The position numbers and the translations under genes are program-made. Below are positions 27,555 through 35,882 of a stretch of DNA of 47,396 bases, piece after piece; the stretch's first letter is position 1; the number at the start of each line of letters is the position of its first letter. The notes under the pieces were generated by a model. That model did no database searches. It was not told the DNA's origin and saw nothing but the letters and a program-made list of their open reading frames with translations. Location: assembly GCF_019429335.1 (NCBI RefSeq), contig NZ_JAHYJB010000012.1, forward strand, positions 1 to 47,396. Reading direction: 5' to 3'. Source of the DNA: Sulfurimonas sp. (lineage in GTDB: Bacteria > Campylobacterota > Campylobacteria > Campylobacterales > Sulfurimonadaceae).

Positions 27555-27612
27555 CAACTTTATACACTGAATTTGTGTGGACTGTTAGATTATATACCTT
27601 TTGGAGGCCATT

Positions 27613-27888
27613 ATGGCTTTAGATTCGGCTAAAAAACAAGAAATTGTTGCAAAATACGGTCGTGGTGAGAATGACACTGGTTCAAGTGAAGTTCAAATCG
27701 CATTATTAACAACTAGAATCAGTGAACTAACTGAGCACTTAAAAGTGTTCAAAAAAGATCATGCATCAAGACTTGGTCTTTTAAAATTAGTAGGACAGCG
27801 CCGCCGTCTTATGAAATATTTTAAAAGAAAAGACAAAGATGCTTATCTTAAACTTGTAGCAGATTTAGGTATTCGCGACAATATCTAA
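27613..27888 (+). CDS. rpsO: 30S ribosomal protein S15
   Basis: 91 aa from the ATG at 27613, preceded by a strong GGAGG (27603-27607). [29 protein letters not shown]-like [12 protein letters not shown] and [15 protein letters not shown] are the S15 signatures; it binds the 16S rRNA central domain in 30S assembly. A TTG at 27601 in frame overlaps the ribosome site and is rejected as start. A clear terminator follows. Confidence 0.97.
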   Translation: MALDSAKKQEIVAKYGRGENDTGSSEVQIALLTTRISELTEHLKVFKKDHASRLGLLKLVGQRRRLMKYFKRKDKDAYLKLVADLGIRDNI

Positions 27889-27894
27889 ATCGTC

Positions 27895-27920
27895 TGAACG
27901 AAGCTTTTTTGCTTCGTTCA
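27895..27920 (+). terminator. rpsO terminator, probably bidirectional with kdsB
   Basis: TGAACGAAGC (27895-27904) pairs perfectly with GCTTCGTTCA (27911-27920) around a T6 loop, 6 bp after the rpsO stop and followed by a T-rich tract. The convergent kdsB ends 17 bp further on. Confidence 0.85.
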
Positions 27921-27936
27921 TCCTTCTTTAAACTCT

Positions 27937-28653
27937 TTAGAGAAAAATCTCCACCGCTCTTTTTAAATCTTCCTCTGTATCTATACCAAAGCCTGTACTT
28001 GTTACTTTAACCATGCTTATCTTCTTTTGATGGTAGATTGCGCGAAGCTGTTCTAGTTTTTCAATATCTTCAATAGGCGCATCATTAAGATCGCAAAACT
28101 CTTTTAGACTTTTTTTACTAAAACCGTATATCCCTATGTGACCAAAATATTGTGCTCCGCCGCCTCTGTTGTAGGGAATAAGTGAGCGCGAAAAGTAGAT
28201 GGCGTTATCTTCGTTGTCGAGTACTACTTTTACAAGGTTTGGGTCTTTTGCCGCTTCATCGTTTATGGAGTTGTAACAGCTTGCCATGATGAACTCTTCA
28301 CCTTTTTGTTTTAGCTCTTGGAGTCTTTTAATAAGCTTTTCGACAACATCCGCCTCAATAAAAGGCTCATCTGCCTGAACGTTTATAACAATCTCATCAT
28401 CAGGCAAATTCAGAATATTTGCACACTCATTGATGCGGTCAGTTCCGCTTTTGTGAGTTGTTGAGGTCATCATTACTTCGATATTGTATTTCTTACATGT
28501 AGAAACTATAAGCTCATCATCCGCCGCTACTACAACTCTGCCTAAGTGAGCTACTCTTTGAGCAGTTCTTACAACCATAGGCAGACCTCCGATATCTGCA
28601 ACTACTTTTTGTGGAAACCTTGTTGAAGCAAGTCTAGCCGGAATAATTATCAT
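27937..28653 (-). CDS. kdsB: CMP-KDO synthetase
   Basis: 238 aa. It activates KDO as CMP-KDO for lipid A-core assembly in the cytoplasm. Diagnostic stretches: IIPARLASTRFPQKVVADIGG (nucleotide binding), TTHKSGTDRINE, INVQADEPFIE and GIYGFSKKSL. Length is normal. The ATG at 28653 has AAAAGG upstream, and a TATAAT lies about 35 bp upstream on the minus strand. Confidence 0.95.
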   Translation of the reverse strand: MIIIPARLASTRFPQKVVADIGGLPMVVRTAQRVAHLGRVVVAADDELIVSTCKKYNIEVMMTSTTHKSGTDRINECANILNLPDDEIVINVQADEPFIEADVVEKLIKRLQELKQKGEEFIMASCYNSINDEAAKDPNLVKVVLDNEDNAIYFSRSLIPYNRGGGAQYFGHIGIYGFSKKSLKEFCDLNDAPIEDIEKLEQLRAIYHQKKISMVKVTSTGFGIDTEEDLKRAVEIFL

Positions 28654-28723
28654 TTAATGCCTTTTCAACCGATCTTACACATTATAATGTCATTTAGCAT
28701 ATAGTGTGTAAGGTCAGTTTTGA

Positions 28724-28729
28724 TATAAT
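28724..28729 (+). promoter_or_regulatory. Extended -10 for the methyltransferase-trpC gene run
   Basis: TGATATAAT (TG at 28721-28722, TATAAT at 28724-28729) gives a perfect extended -10, 28 bp upstream of the ATG at 28758. It probably drives the tightly packed rightward genes through trpC. Confidence 0.6.
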
Positions 28730-28757
28730 CGCGAAATTATACTCTAAAAGGTTTTGT

Positions 28758-29453
28758 ATGCTTCTTTATCAGCCTCAAGATGGGTATTGCTACAACAGTG
28801 ATTCCGTTTTTTTGTATGATTTTATAAACTCTTTTAAACCTAGCGGAAAAGTTTTGGATGTTGGTGCTGGGTGCGGCATAGTCGGACTTTTGGTCGCACG
28901 AGACAATAAAAAAGTAGAGCTTGAAGCAGTCGAGAAGCAGGATGCTTTTGTAGAGTATGCAACGATTAATGCAAGAGTTAATAAAATAGATTATAAAATT
29001 CATAAAAAAGATTTTTTAGAGCTTGAAGAAGATGTTAAGTATGACTATATAATCTCAAATCCTCCTTTTTACCATGACGGCGTAACAAAGAGCGAAAATG
29101 AGATGTTGTTTAATGCTAGGTATAATGTCAATTTACCGTTGGATAAATTTTTTAAAAAGGTCTCAAGGCTCTTAAAACCGAGGTCACATTTTATCTTCTG
29201 CTACGACGCATCTCAGTTTGGACTCATCTGCGCAGAGCTCCATAGAGTAAAGATGAGGGTTGTTGACGTTCAGTTTATTCATCCAAAAATAGACAGGGTG
29301 GCATCGCTGGTTATGGTGCACGCAAAAAACGGCTCAAAGTCTCTTATGAAAGCGTGGCCGCCGTTTATCAGTTTTGACGGGGAAGAGTTTTCAAAAGAGG
29401 CTCAAAATATATATAAAAAAGCACGGACACAAAGCATAAAATGTCAAATATAA
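28758..29453 (+). CDS. Small-domain methyltransferase (TrmN6/YfiC-like)
   Basis: 231 aa from the ATG at 28758 (AAAAGG upstream). A class I SAM-dependent methyltransferase: SAM site VLDVGAGCGIVGLLVA, then the amino-methylating NPPF motif in YIISNPPFYHDG. The opening QPQDGYCYNSDSVFL resembles TrmN6, which makes m6A37 in tRNA-Val; other N6-adenine targets are possible. A GTG at 28704 overlaps the promoter and is rejected. Its 3' end overlaps the next gene by 13 bp. Confidence 0.85.
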   Translation: MLLYQPQDGYCYNSDSVFLYDFINSFKPSGKVLDVGAGCGIVGLLVARDNKKVELEAVEKQDAFVEYATINARVNKIDYKIHKKDFLELEEDVKYDYIISNPPFYHDGVTKSENEMLFNARYNVNLPLDKFFKKVSRLLKPRSHFIFCYDASQFGLICAELHRVKMRVVDVQFIHPKIDRVASLVMVHAKNGSKSLMKAWPPFISFDGEEFSKEAQNIYKKARTQSIKCQI

Positions 29454-29821
29454 TTAAAAAAGACGGATATAGCTACTCTTTTGATGCTAACGCGTGTTCT
29501 ACGTGTCAGGCAAGGTGCTGCACAGGAGAGAGCGGATATATACATGTAAATAGTCGCGAAATAGAGGATATCTCTAAATTATTGGGACTTAGTATTGAAG
29601 AATTTACGCAAAACTACCTTTTTAAAAACGGTTACAAATACTCGATAAGAGAGAGAAAATTCGGTGATAGCTACGAGTGCGCTTTTTATAACAGAGAGAC
29701 AAACGGTTGTGCTGTTTATGAAGCACGACCTATGCAGTGCAGAACTTTTCCGTTTTGGGACTATTTTAAAAACAGAGTCGATGAGTTAAAACTTGAGTGT
29801 CCAGGAGTTATTGATGCGTAA
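29441..29821 (+). CDS. YkgJ-family CxxCxxCC cluster protein
   Basis: 126 aa. Cys clusters CSTCQARCC (residues ~19-27) and CAFYNRETNGCAVYEARPMQC match the YkgJ family, thought to bind zinc or an Fe-S cluster; the function is not established. FPFWDYFK near the end is also typical. It overlaps the upstream methyltransferase by 13 bp and the downstream lipoprotein start by 8 bp, so the three are coupled. Confidence 0.88.
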   Translation: MSNIIKKDGYSYSFDANACSTCQARCCTGESGYIHVNSREIEDISKLLGLSIEEFTQNYLFKNGYKYSIRERKFGDSYECAFYNRETNGCAVYEARPMQCRTFPFWDYFKNRVDELKLECPGVIDA

Positions 29822-31088
29822 TACGGCAGGATTTCTATTTATAGCGCTTACACTAATCATCTTTGGCGGTTGTGCGGCAACTCAGCCATCACCTCAAAAA
29901 GGGTATGAAAAAGCTTTTGAGCATGAGGACTTATATATACTCTCAGCACTCTATCTCGAAGATATTGGTGATTATGAAAACTCATCAAGTCTCTTTAATA
30001 CTCTCTATAAAGAGTCAAAGAAAAGAGAGTATCTCTACCGCTCACTGAAAAACAATCTTGCAGCTAAGGAGAATGAGAAAGCAATCAAAAGGGTTGATGA
30101 GATTGCAGGAGAGAGCGTAGAGGATTTTGAGCTTGCAAGAATTAAAATAGTTGCGCTGATGAGAGCAGATAGATTAGCTGAAGCAAAAGAGCTTGCAATG
30201 AGACTTGTAAAGAGCTCAAAGAGTGTTGATGATTACCTTTTGGTAAGCGAGATATATGTAAAGCTTAAAGAGTACGACAGCGCATTAAAGTACCTAGAAG
30301 GTGCATATGTCAAAGATTATAATGAAAAAATCCTAGAGAAGATGGCTATCATTTTATACGTCAACTTAGAGAGAAAAAAAGATGCAATAGCACAGCTTGA
30401 GTCACATTCTAGGATTAACGGATGTTCTGCTTCTGTATGTAATAAGCTTATTGGATTTTACAGCAATGACAACAATATTGAGGGGCTTCTCTCTACCTAT
30501 TTAAGACTTTATAAAATAGACCCAAGCAGAGATACCGCAAATAAAATAGTTCAAATATACGGTTATAAAAAAGATTATCCAAAGATGACTCAGTTTTTAG
30601 AAGAGAGCAGTAGTGACAACGAGCTGTTATTGCAACTCTATATTCAGGCTAAAGATTATAAAAAAGCTGCTCTTAAGGCAAAAGAGCTTTATGACGAGAG
30701 CGTAGAAATCTCATTCCTTGGACAGAGCGCTATTTTTGAGTACGAGAGCAGTGAAGACAAAAATGACAAAGCTATGCAAAAAAGAGTAATAGCAAAACTT
30801 CAAGAGGTTATCGCGCTAAAGAGAGAAGGGATGTATCTAAATTATCTCGGATATCTTCTGATAGACCATGAGATAGATGTTAAAAAAGGGATAGAGTATG
30901 TGAAAGAGGCTCTAAAAATCGAGCCTGACTCTATCTACTATCTTGATTCTCTTGCATGGGGATATTATAAATTCGGTAACTGCAAAAAAGCGGCAAATAT
31001 TATGAAAAAAATTGAAAATATGGATGGAAGCGACAATGAAGAGGTCATTAAGCATATTGAAGCTATCAAGAAGTGTAATAAAAAATAA
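29814..31088 (+). CDS. TPR-repeat lipoprotein
   Basis: 424 aa from the ATG at 29814 (GGAG 6 nt upstream). The lipobox FGGC puts the acylated Cys at residue 20. The rest is helical TPR-like repeats: AEAKELAMRLVKS, YLLVSEIYVKLKEYDSALKYLEGAY, GMYLNYLGYLLIDHEIDVKKGIEYVKEALKIEPDSIYYLDSLAWGYY is the clearest region (given here only as a label for ~residues 345-390). It is probably a membrane-anchored assembly or scaffold protein; no specific partner is visible. It overlaps the upstream gene by 8 bp. Confidence 0.85.
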   Translation: MRNTAGFLFIALTLIIFGGCAATQPSPQKGYEKAFEHEDLYILSALYLEDIGDYENSSSLFNTLYKESKKREYLYRSLKNNLAAKENEKAIKRVDEIAGESVEDFELARIKIVALMRADRLAEAKELAMRLVKSSKSVDDYLLVSEIYVKLKEYDSALKYLEGAYVKDYNEKILEKMAIILYVNLERKKDAIAQLESHSRINGCSASVCNKLIGFYSNDNNIEGLLSTYLRLYKIDPSRDTANKIVQIYGYKKDYPKMTQFLEESSSDNELLLQLYIQAKDYKKAALKAKELYDESVEISFLGQSAIFEYESSEDKNDKAMQKRVIAKLQEVIALKREGMYLNYLGYLLIDHEIDVKKGIEYVKEALKIEPDSIYYLDSLAWGYYKFGNCKKAANIMKKIENMDGSDNEEVIKHIEAIKKCNKK

Positions 31089-31106
31089 AAAGGGCAGTAA
31101 AAAAGA

Positions 31107-31907
31107 ATGATTTTAGATGAAATAATCAAAAAAACAAAAGAAGATTTGGTAAAAAGAGAAAAAGAGTTTTCGCTTGATTGGCTTGGACGCTCACTCGCTT
31201 TTAACGCACGCGCTCCAAGAGATGTGTTTCCATATTTGACAGCTACACCAGAGAACCCGTACAGAATTATTGCCGAGGTAAAAAAAGCCTCTCCATCAAG
31301 AGGCGTAATTCGTGAAGATTTTGACCCCGTAGCAATAGCGCAAAGTTATGAGCGAGGCGGCGCAAGTGCTATCTCCGTACTTACGGAGCCTCATTTTTTT
31401 CAAGGAAATCTTGATTATCTTGGACAGATTAGAAGATATGTGAGCATCCCGCTTCTTAGAAAAGATTTTATAATCTCTAAATATCAGATTTTAGAGGCAA
31501 TGGTTCACGGTGCCGACTTTATACTTCTTATCGCAGCGGCTCTTAGCAAAGGTGAGTTAAAAGAGCTTTTGGGCTATACAAGACACCTCGGCATGGAGGC
31601 ACTTGTTGAGGTGCATGACAAGAGTGACTTGGTAAAAGCCATTTATGCCCGAAGCGATATTATCGGAATAAATCACAGAAATCTTCAAACTTTTGAGATG
31701 AATATGAATCTATCTTACGAGCTTATTCCCATGATACCAAACGGGAAAATAATCGTTGCAGAGAGCGGAATATACGAGCATGGACAGTTGGAAGATTTGT
31801 CAAAGGCCGGGGTAGATGCTTTCTTGGTCGGCGAATCGCTAATGAAACAAGATGATGAAGAAGCAGCGCTTAGAAATTTGAAATATGGAAAAAATAAAAA
31901 CGCCTAA
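31107..31907 (+). CDS. trpC: Indole-3-glycerol-phosphate synthase
   Basis: 266-aa TIM-barrel enzyme that closes the indole ring in tryptophan synthesis. Conserved: [14 protein letters not shown] (catalytic Lys), [44 protein letters not shown] and IVAESGI. Monofunctional and of normal length. No other trp gene is nearby, so the pathway genes are dispersed here. Confidence 0.97.
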   Translation: MILDEIIKKTKEDLVKREKEFSLDWLGRSLAFNARAPRDVFPYLTATPENPYRIIAEVKKASPSRGVIREDFDPVAIAQSYERGGASAISVLTEPHFFQGNLDYLGQIRRYVSIPLLRKDFIISKYQILEAMVHGADFILLIAAALSKGELKELLGYTRHLGMEALVEVHDKSDLVKAIYARSDIIGINHRNLQTFEMNMNLSYELIPMIPNGKIIVAESGIYEHGQLEDLSKAGVDAFLVGESLMKQDDEEAALRNLKYGKNKNA

Positions 31908-31910
31908 AAA

Positions 31911-31976
31911 GAGGCGAATGCCTCGCAGCGCGCTTAGAAAACTAAAGTTTGGGCAATTTAAAAACCAAACTCTAGT
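31911..31976. terminator. Two hairpins between convergent trpC and yqeY
   Basis: GAGGC-GAAT-GCCTC (31911-31924) follows the trpC stop. A second inverted repeat, ACTAAAGTTTGG (31941-31952) and CCAAACTCTAGT (31965-31976), pairs over 12 bp with one mismatch. No long U run is present, so termination efficiency is uncertain. Confidence 0.5.
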
Positions 31977-31982
31977 GTTGAT

Positions 31983-32426
31983 TTAAGAGAGCAGAGTTTT
32001 AGCAAACTCGTTAATTCTTTTGCCATCTGCTTTGCCTGAGAGCTCTTTACTTGCCACTCCCATAACTTTTCCGATATCTCTTATGGTTGTTGCTCCGACT
32101 TTTGCAATAATCTCTTTTAGTGCAAAGCTCAGCTCATCATTACTGAGTTGTGCCGGTAGATACTCTTTGTAGTAAGCTATCTCGTCAAGCTCTATCTGGA
32201 GGAGATCATCGCGTCCTGCATCTCTGTATTGTGTAGCAGCATCATCTCTTCTTTTAACCTGGGATTGTATGATTTTTATAACATCCTCATCGCTAAGCTC
32301 TTTGCGTTCATCTACCTCTATCTGTTTAAAAGCGCTCATAAGCAGTCTTAACGCATCTCTTTTTTTGCTATCTTTTGCTTTCATAGCATTTTTTACGTCT
32401 TCGTTTATTCTATCTCTTAAACTCAT
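31983..32426 (-). CDS. GatB/YqeY-domain protein
   Basis: 147 aa, the usual size for YqeY. MSLRDRINEDVKNAMKAKDS, LRLLMSAFKQIEVDE, YKEYLPAQLS and DIGKVMGVASKELSGKADGKRIN match. The domain is shared with the tRNA-binding tail of GatB; the free protein's role is not settled, possibly linked to tRNA amidation. The ATG at 32426 follows AAAAAGG. Confidence 0.92.
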   Translation of the reverse strand: MSLRDRINEDVKNAMKAKDSKKRDALRLLMSAFKQIEVDERKELSDEDVIKIIQSQVKRRDDAATQYRDAGRDDLLQIELDEIAYYKEYLPAQLSNDELSFALKEIIAKVGATTIRDIGKVMGVASKELSGKADGKRINEFAKTLLS

Positions 32427-32498
32427 TTTGTTGCCTTTTTTCTTTGGAACTATTATTGCTACAATTATATCTAAATAAAGAGAGATAACTCTAAAGAG

Positions 32499-33227
32499 AT
32501 GATAATGATAAAAAGTTTATTAATGTGTTTGATGCCTATTTATGCTATACTTTTTCTTTCTGGATGTACGGCGAAACTAACAGATCCAGAGATTGACTTT
32601 GAACCTCCTGCGTATGTTGAACAGATGCCCTCACGTGAAGACAACAGAGATTTTACGTCGGTCGGAAGTGTTTTTGGGCAAGGGGATAATCCTCTCTTTT
32701 CAGATCATAAAGCAATGCATGTAAATGATATAGTAACGGTTGTTATCTCTGAAAATGCACAGAGTTCAAGCAGCGGGTCAAAACAGTTAAGCGAGAGTGA
32801 CTCCATGAGTCTTGGCGGCGGAACATTTGCTTCTGCCGGTAATAATTCGGCTGTAAATTCAGCTGTTTCAAAACTAAACGGTATAGCAAATCTCGGTTTT
32901 GCAAGCAGCTCAGATAGTGCCTATAAAGGGCAGGGAAGCGCTAAAAAAGACGCCTCTTTTACAACTACCGTATCAGCTAGAATAGTTAAAGTTTTACAAA
33001 ACGGAAACTATTTTATCTCCGGCAAAAGAGAGATACTTGTTGATAACCAGAAGCAGATTATACAGATAGGCGGGGTTATCCGTCCGTACGATATAGACCA
33101 GGGCAACAGAATAAACTCTTCACAGATAAGTGAAGCAAAAATTCTTTACAAAACAGAAGGAGACGTTGATCGTGCAATGGAACAAGGTTGGGGAACAAAA
33201 ATTATTCAGGCTGTTTGGCCGTTTTAG
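32499..33227 (+). CDS. flgH: Flagellar L-ring lipoprotein FlgH
   Basis: 242 aa with lipobox LSGC near residue 23. GDNPLFSDHKAMHVNDIVTVVISENAQSSSS and VLQNGNYFISGKREILVDNQKQIIQIGGVIRP are the FlgH core (both quoted as regions ~60-90 and ~165-195). It forms the outer-membrane L ring around the flagellar rod. The second ATG (32505) has AAAGAG at better spacing and may be the true start. The downstream secreted protein gene overlaps its 3' end by 56 bp. Confidence 0.94.
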   Translation: MIMIKSLLMCLMPIYAILFLSGCTAKLTDPEIDFEPPAYVEQMPSREDNRDFTSVGSVFGQGDNPLFSDHKAMHVNDIVTVVISENAQSSSSGSKQLSESDSMSLGGGTFASAGNNSAVNSAVSKLNGIANLGFASSSDSAYKGQGSAKKDASFTTTVSARIVKVLQNGNYFISGKREILVDNQKQIIQIGGVIRPYDIDQGNRINSSQISEAKILYKTEGDVDRAMEQGWGTKIIQAVWPF

Positions 33228-34656
33228 TATAATTCTATTAGTTGGTTTTTCAACGCTTGGTGCAGAGCAAAGTTTCAAAGATTTCAAAAGGTCTCAATCA
33301 GACTCATTTAAGAGTTATAAAGATGTGAGAGACAACGCCTTTAACAACTACCTTATACAGGAGTGGGCGGCGTATAGCGCTTATAAATCCGAACCTCTTT
33401 ATGAAAAGCCAAAGCCGCTTGAGATAGAAGTGGCAAAGCCAGAGATACTGAATCCTGTCGGTCCAAAAGTAAACATAAAAATAAAAGAAGAGCCCGAAAA
33501 AGAGTCATTGCCTGAAATAGCGCAAAAAGAACAAGAGAGAGTGATTCCGCTAGAAGAGAAAAAGCCTACAGATATCTATTTTGATTTTTTCGGTACAAGG
33601 TTGGAGTTTGATATTCCCTCTGGCATAAAAAATGCAAACTACTATCCTCAGACTCAAGCGGGTGTGGCAAATTTTTTTGGCAGTGCGGCCTCAAGCGACT
33701 ATGAGCCTCTGCTTTTAGAGATAAAAAGAATTTCGCAAAAAATGAACCTTAATGATTGGGGTATCTATTTGCTTGTTTCAAAAATTTCAAATATGACATA
33801 TTCAGACCAGGAAAATTCAAAACTTCTCAGCTGGTTTATCTTTAACAAGTTGGGCTACGCGGTAAAAATTGGTTTGCAAAACAGACATGTAGTTTTGATG
33901 CACCACTCAAAAAAAACAATATACTCTACTCCAAACTATGATTTTAATAATAAAAAATATTACGTAATAGCAAATTATGCAAAAGGGAGCCCCGGAAGAA
34001 TTTTCTCTTACAAGCAGGATTATCCCGGTTCCACAAAAGAGCTTGACCTATCTTTAAAAACTCTTCCAAATCTTGAAGCCGATATAAAGAATAAGAGTCT
34101 AAGCTTTTCTTATTTTGGACAGGAGTACGATATAGAGTTTTCTTACAATAAAAATCTTATAGACTTTATGGCTTCATACCCTCAGGCAGATTACGAGACA
34201 TTTTTCAATGCACCTATTGATGATATAACATACAGAGATTTGGCAAAATCACTAAAGAGACATATTGATGGAAAAAAAGCCAGTGAAGCGATGAATTTTG
34301 TGCTTAATTTCGTTCAAAAATCGTTTGTATACGAGCAGGATAATCAGCAGTTTGGCAGAGAGAAGGTCATGTTTGCGCAAGAGACTCTCTATTTTGATAA
34401 ATCAGACTGTGAAGATAGGGCGGTGCTCTTTTCATACCTGATAAAAGAGCTTTTTGGAGTAAGTGTCCTTGGCGTAAAATACGAAGACCATATGGCTACG
34501 GCAGTTTATGTTCCTATTGAGGGAGATAAAGTAATGGTACAATCAAAGAAATTCGTTATCGCAGATCCTACATATATAAACGCCACTATCGGCATGAGTA
34601 TGCCTAAGTATAAGTCGATAAAGCCTCAGAGCTATATCGTTGTAAGAGAAAATTAG
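33172..34656 (+). CDS. Secreted transglutaminase-like cysteine protein
   Basis: 494 aa from a GTG at 33172, with AAGGAG 9 nt upstream; it overlaps flgH by 56 bp. A signal peptide (IILLVGFSTLGA) opens it. The C-terminal ~110 residues carry a transglutaminase-like triad: C413 in KSDCEDRA, H440 in YEDHMATA and D465 in IADPTY. DCED is shared with LapG-type bacterial transglutaminase-like proteases (BTLCP). The middle part (~205-270) looks like a degenerate copy lacking the Cys. The next gene encodes a GGDEF-EAL protein starting 1 bp later, recalling the LapG/LapD pairing. Function is unproven. Confidence 0.72.
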   Translation: MQWNKVGEQKLFRLFGRFSIILLVGFSTLGAEQSFKDFKRSQSDSFKSYKDVRDNAFNNYLIQEWAAYSAYKSEPLYEKPKPLEIEVAKPEILNPVGPKVNIKIKEEPEKESLPEIAQKEQERVIPLEEKKPTDIYFDFFGTRLEFDIPSGIKNANYYPQTQAGVANFFGSAASSDYEPLLLEIKRISQKMNLNDWGIYLLVSKISNMTYSDQENSKLLSWFIFNKLGYAVKIGLQNRHVVLMHHSKKTIYSTPNYDFNNKKYYVIANYAKGSPGRIFSYKQDYPGSTKELDLSLKTLPNLEADIKNKSLSFSYFGQEYDIEFSYNKNLIDFMASYPQADYETFFNAPIDDITYRDLAKSLKRHIDGKKASEAMNFVLNFVQKSFVYEQDNQQFGREKVMFAQETLYFDKSDCEDRAVLFSYLIKELFGVSVLGVKYEDHMATAVYVPIEGDKVMVQSKKFVIADPTYINATIGMSMPKYKSIKPQSYIVVREN

Positions 34657-34657
34657 T

Positions 34658-35878
34658 ATGGGCAATCTATACGATTCGCTTACAAACACCCAGAATAGAT
34701 TTGCTCTGATGAAATACCTCCAAAATTTGGAGCATGCAAATATTTTTTTGATAGATATAGATAATTTTAACAATATAAACAACGCTTACGGATTTGAGAT
34801 AGGCGATATGGCTTTGGTTGAGATAGCAAGACTGATAGGTATAGCAAAGCCCTCAATCTCGAAGCTTTTCAGGTTGAACTCAGATGAGTTTGTAGTTGTA
34901 TGTTTGGATGCCATGAGCTCAAAGAGACTTGCAGAAACGGCAAGCTCCATGATATCTTTTTTTGACCAGAGTGAAATAGCGCTCACAGATGAAATAGATT
35001 TGAAAGTATCTATCAGTATAGGCATAGCGATTGGCAGTGGCACCGAAACGCTTAATCATGCAAGAACGGCAATAAAAGAGTTAAGAGAGCATAGAAGATC
35101 ATCTTATAAAATGTATGACCCAAACTCTGAATTTATAAAAAAACAGCAGGAGAATATCTACTGGATACACAAAATAAAAGATGCTTTTGAAAAAGAGCAT
35201 CTTGTCACATACTACCAGCCTATTTATAACAATAAAACAAAAAAAATTGAGAAGTATGAGTGCCTAATCAGAATATTTGACAATGGAATACTTACCCCTC
35301 CTGTCAGATTTATGGAGGCTTCAAAATTAACTGGTACGCTTTCTCTTGTTACAAAAAGTGTAATAGAGCAGAGTTTTAAAAAATTCAGCAGTACTGATTA
35401 TGAGTTTTCAATAAACATAACAAGCACTGATTTGTATCTTGATTATTTAGAAGAGCAGCTTTTGAAATGTGCAAAAAAATATGGCATAAAACCCTCTAGG
35501 GTCTCCTTGGAGATGCTTGAGAATATAGACACGCTTAACACGCCTGAGATACTTGCTCAGCTTAATTCACTAAGATATCACGGTTTTAAGATATCGATAG
35601 ATGATTTTGGCTCAGAGAGCTCAAATTTCTCCAGACTTTTAGAGTTTTCACCCGATTATATAAAAATTGACGGCTCCTTTATAAAAAATATTTTAACCGA
35701 TAAAAATAGTTTAATTATTGTAGAAGCTTTGGTTTTGTTATGCAAAAAGAGCAGTATCAAATTGATTGCAGAGTTTGTTCATAGTGCTGATGTGCAGGCA
35801 AAAGTAGAGGAGCTTGGTGTTGACTACTCCCAAGGATACCATTTTGGCGAGCCGAGAGAGTATTTGGTGAGTGTTTAA
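34658..35878 (+). CDS. GGDEF-EAL protein with degenerate GGDEF
   Basis: 406-aa soluble protein without membrane segments. Residues ~1-155 are a GGDEF domain whose active site is NSDEF, so it is probably not a cyclase. Residues ~165-406 are an EAL domain keeping the metal and catalytic set: E in YECLIR (EAL to ECL), N in SINITSTDL, E in SLEMLE, DDFG, DYIKIDG and QGYHFGEP. It is therefore probably a c-di-GMP phosphodiesterase, possibly GTP-regulated. It starts 1 bp after the transglutaminase-like gene and ends 4 bp before the convergent SulP gene. Confidence 0.88.
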   Translation: MGNLYDSLTNTQNRFALMKYLQNLEHANIFLIDIDNFNNINNAYGFEIGDMALVEIARLIGIAKPSISKLFRLNSDEFVVVCLDAMSSKRLAETASSMISFFDQSEIALTDEIDLKVSISIGIAIGSGTETLNHARTAIKELREHRRSSYKMYDPNSEFIKKQQENIYWIHKIKDAFEKEHLVTYYQPIYNNKTKKIEKYECLIRIFDNGILTPPVRFMEASKLTGTLSLVTKSVIEQSFKKFSSTDYEFSINITSTDLYLDYLEEQLLKCAKKYGIKPSRVSLEMLENIDTLNTPEILAQLNSLRYHGFKISIDDFGSESSNFSRLLEFSPDYIKIDGSFIKNILTDKNSLIIVEALVLLCKKSSIKLIAEFVHSADVQAKVEELGVDYSQGYHFGEPREYLVSV

Positions 35879-35882
35879 ATCT

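Noticed and set aside
27601-27612. TTG at 27601 as the rpsO start
   Set aside because: It overlaps the GGAGG ribosome site that serves the ATG at 27613, which gives the normal S15 length.
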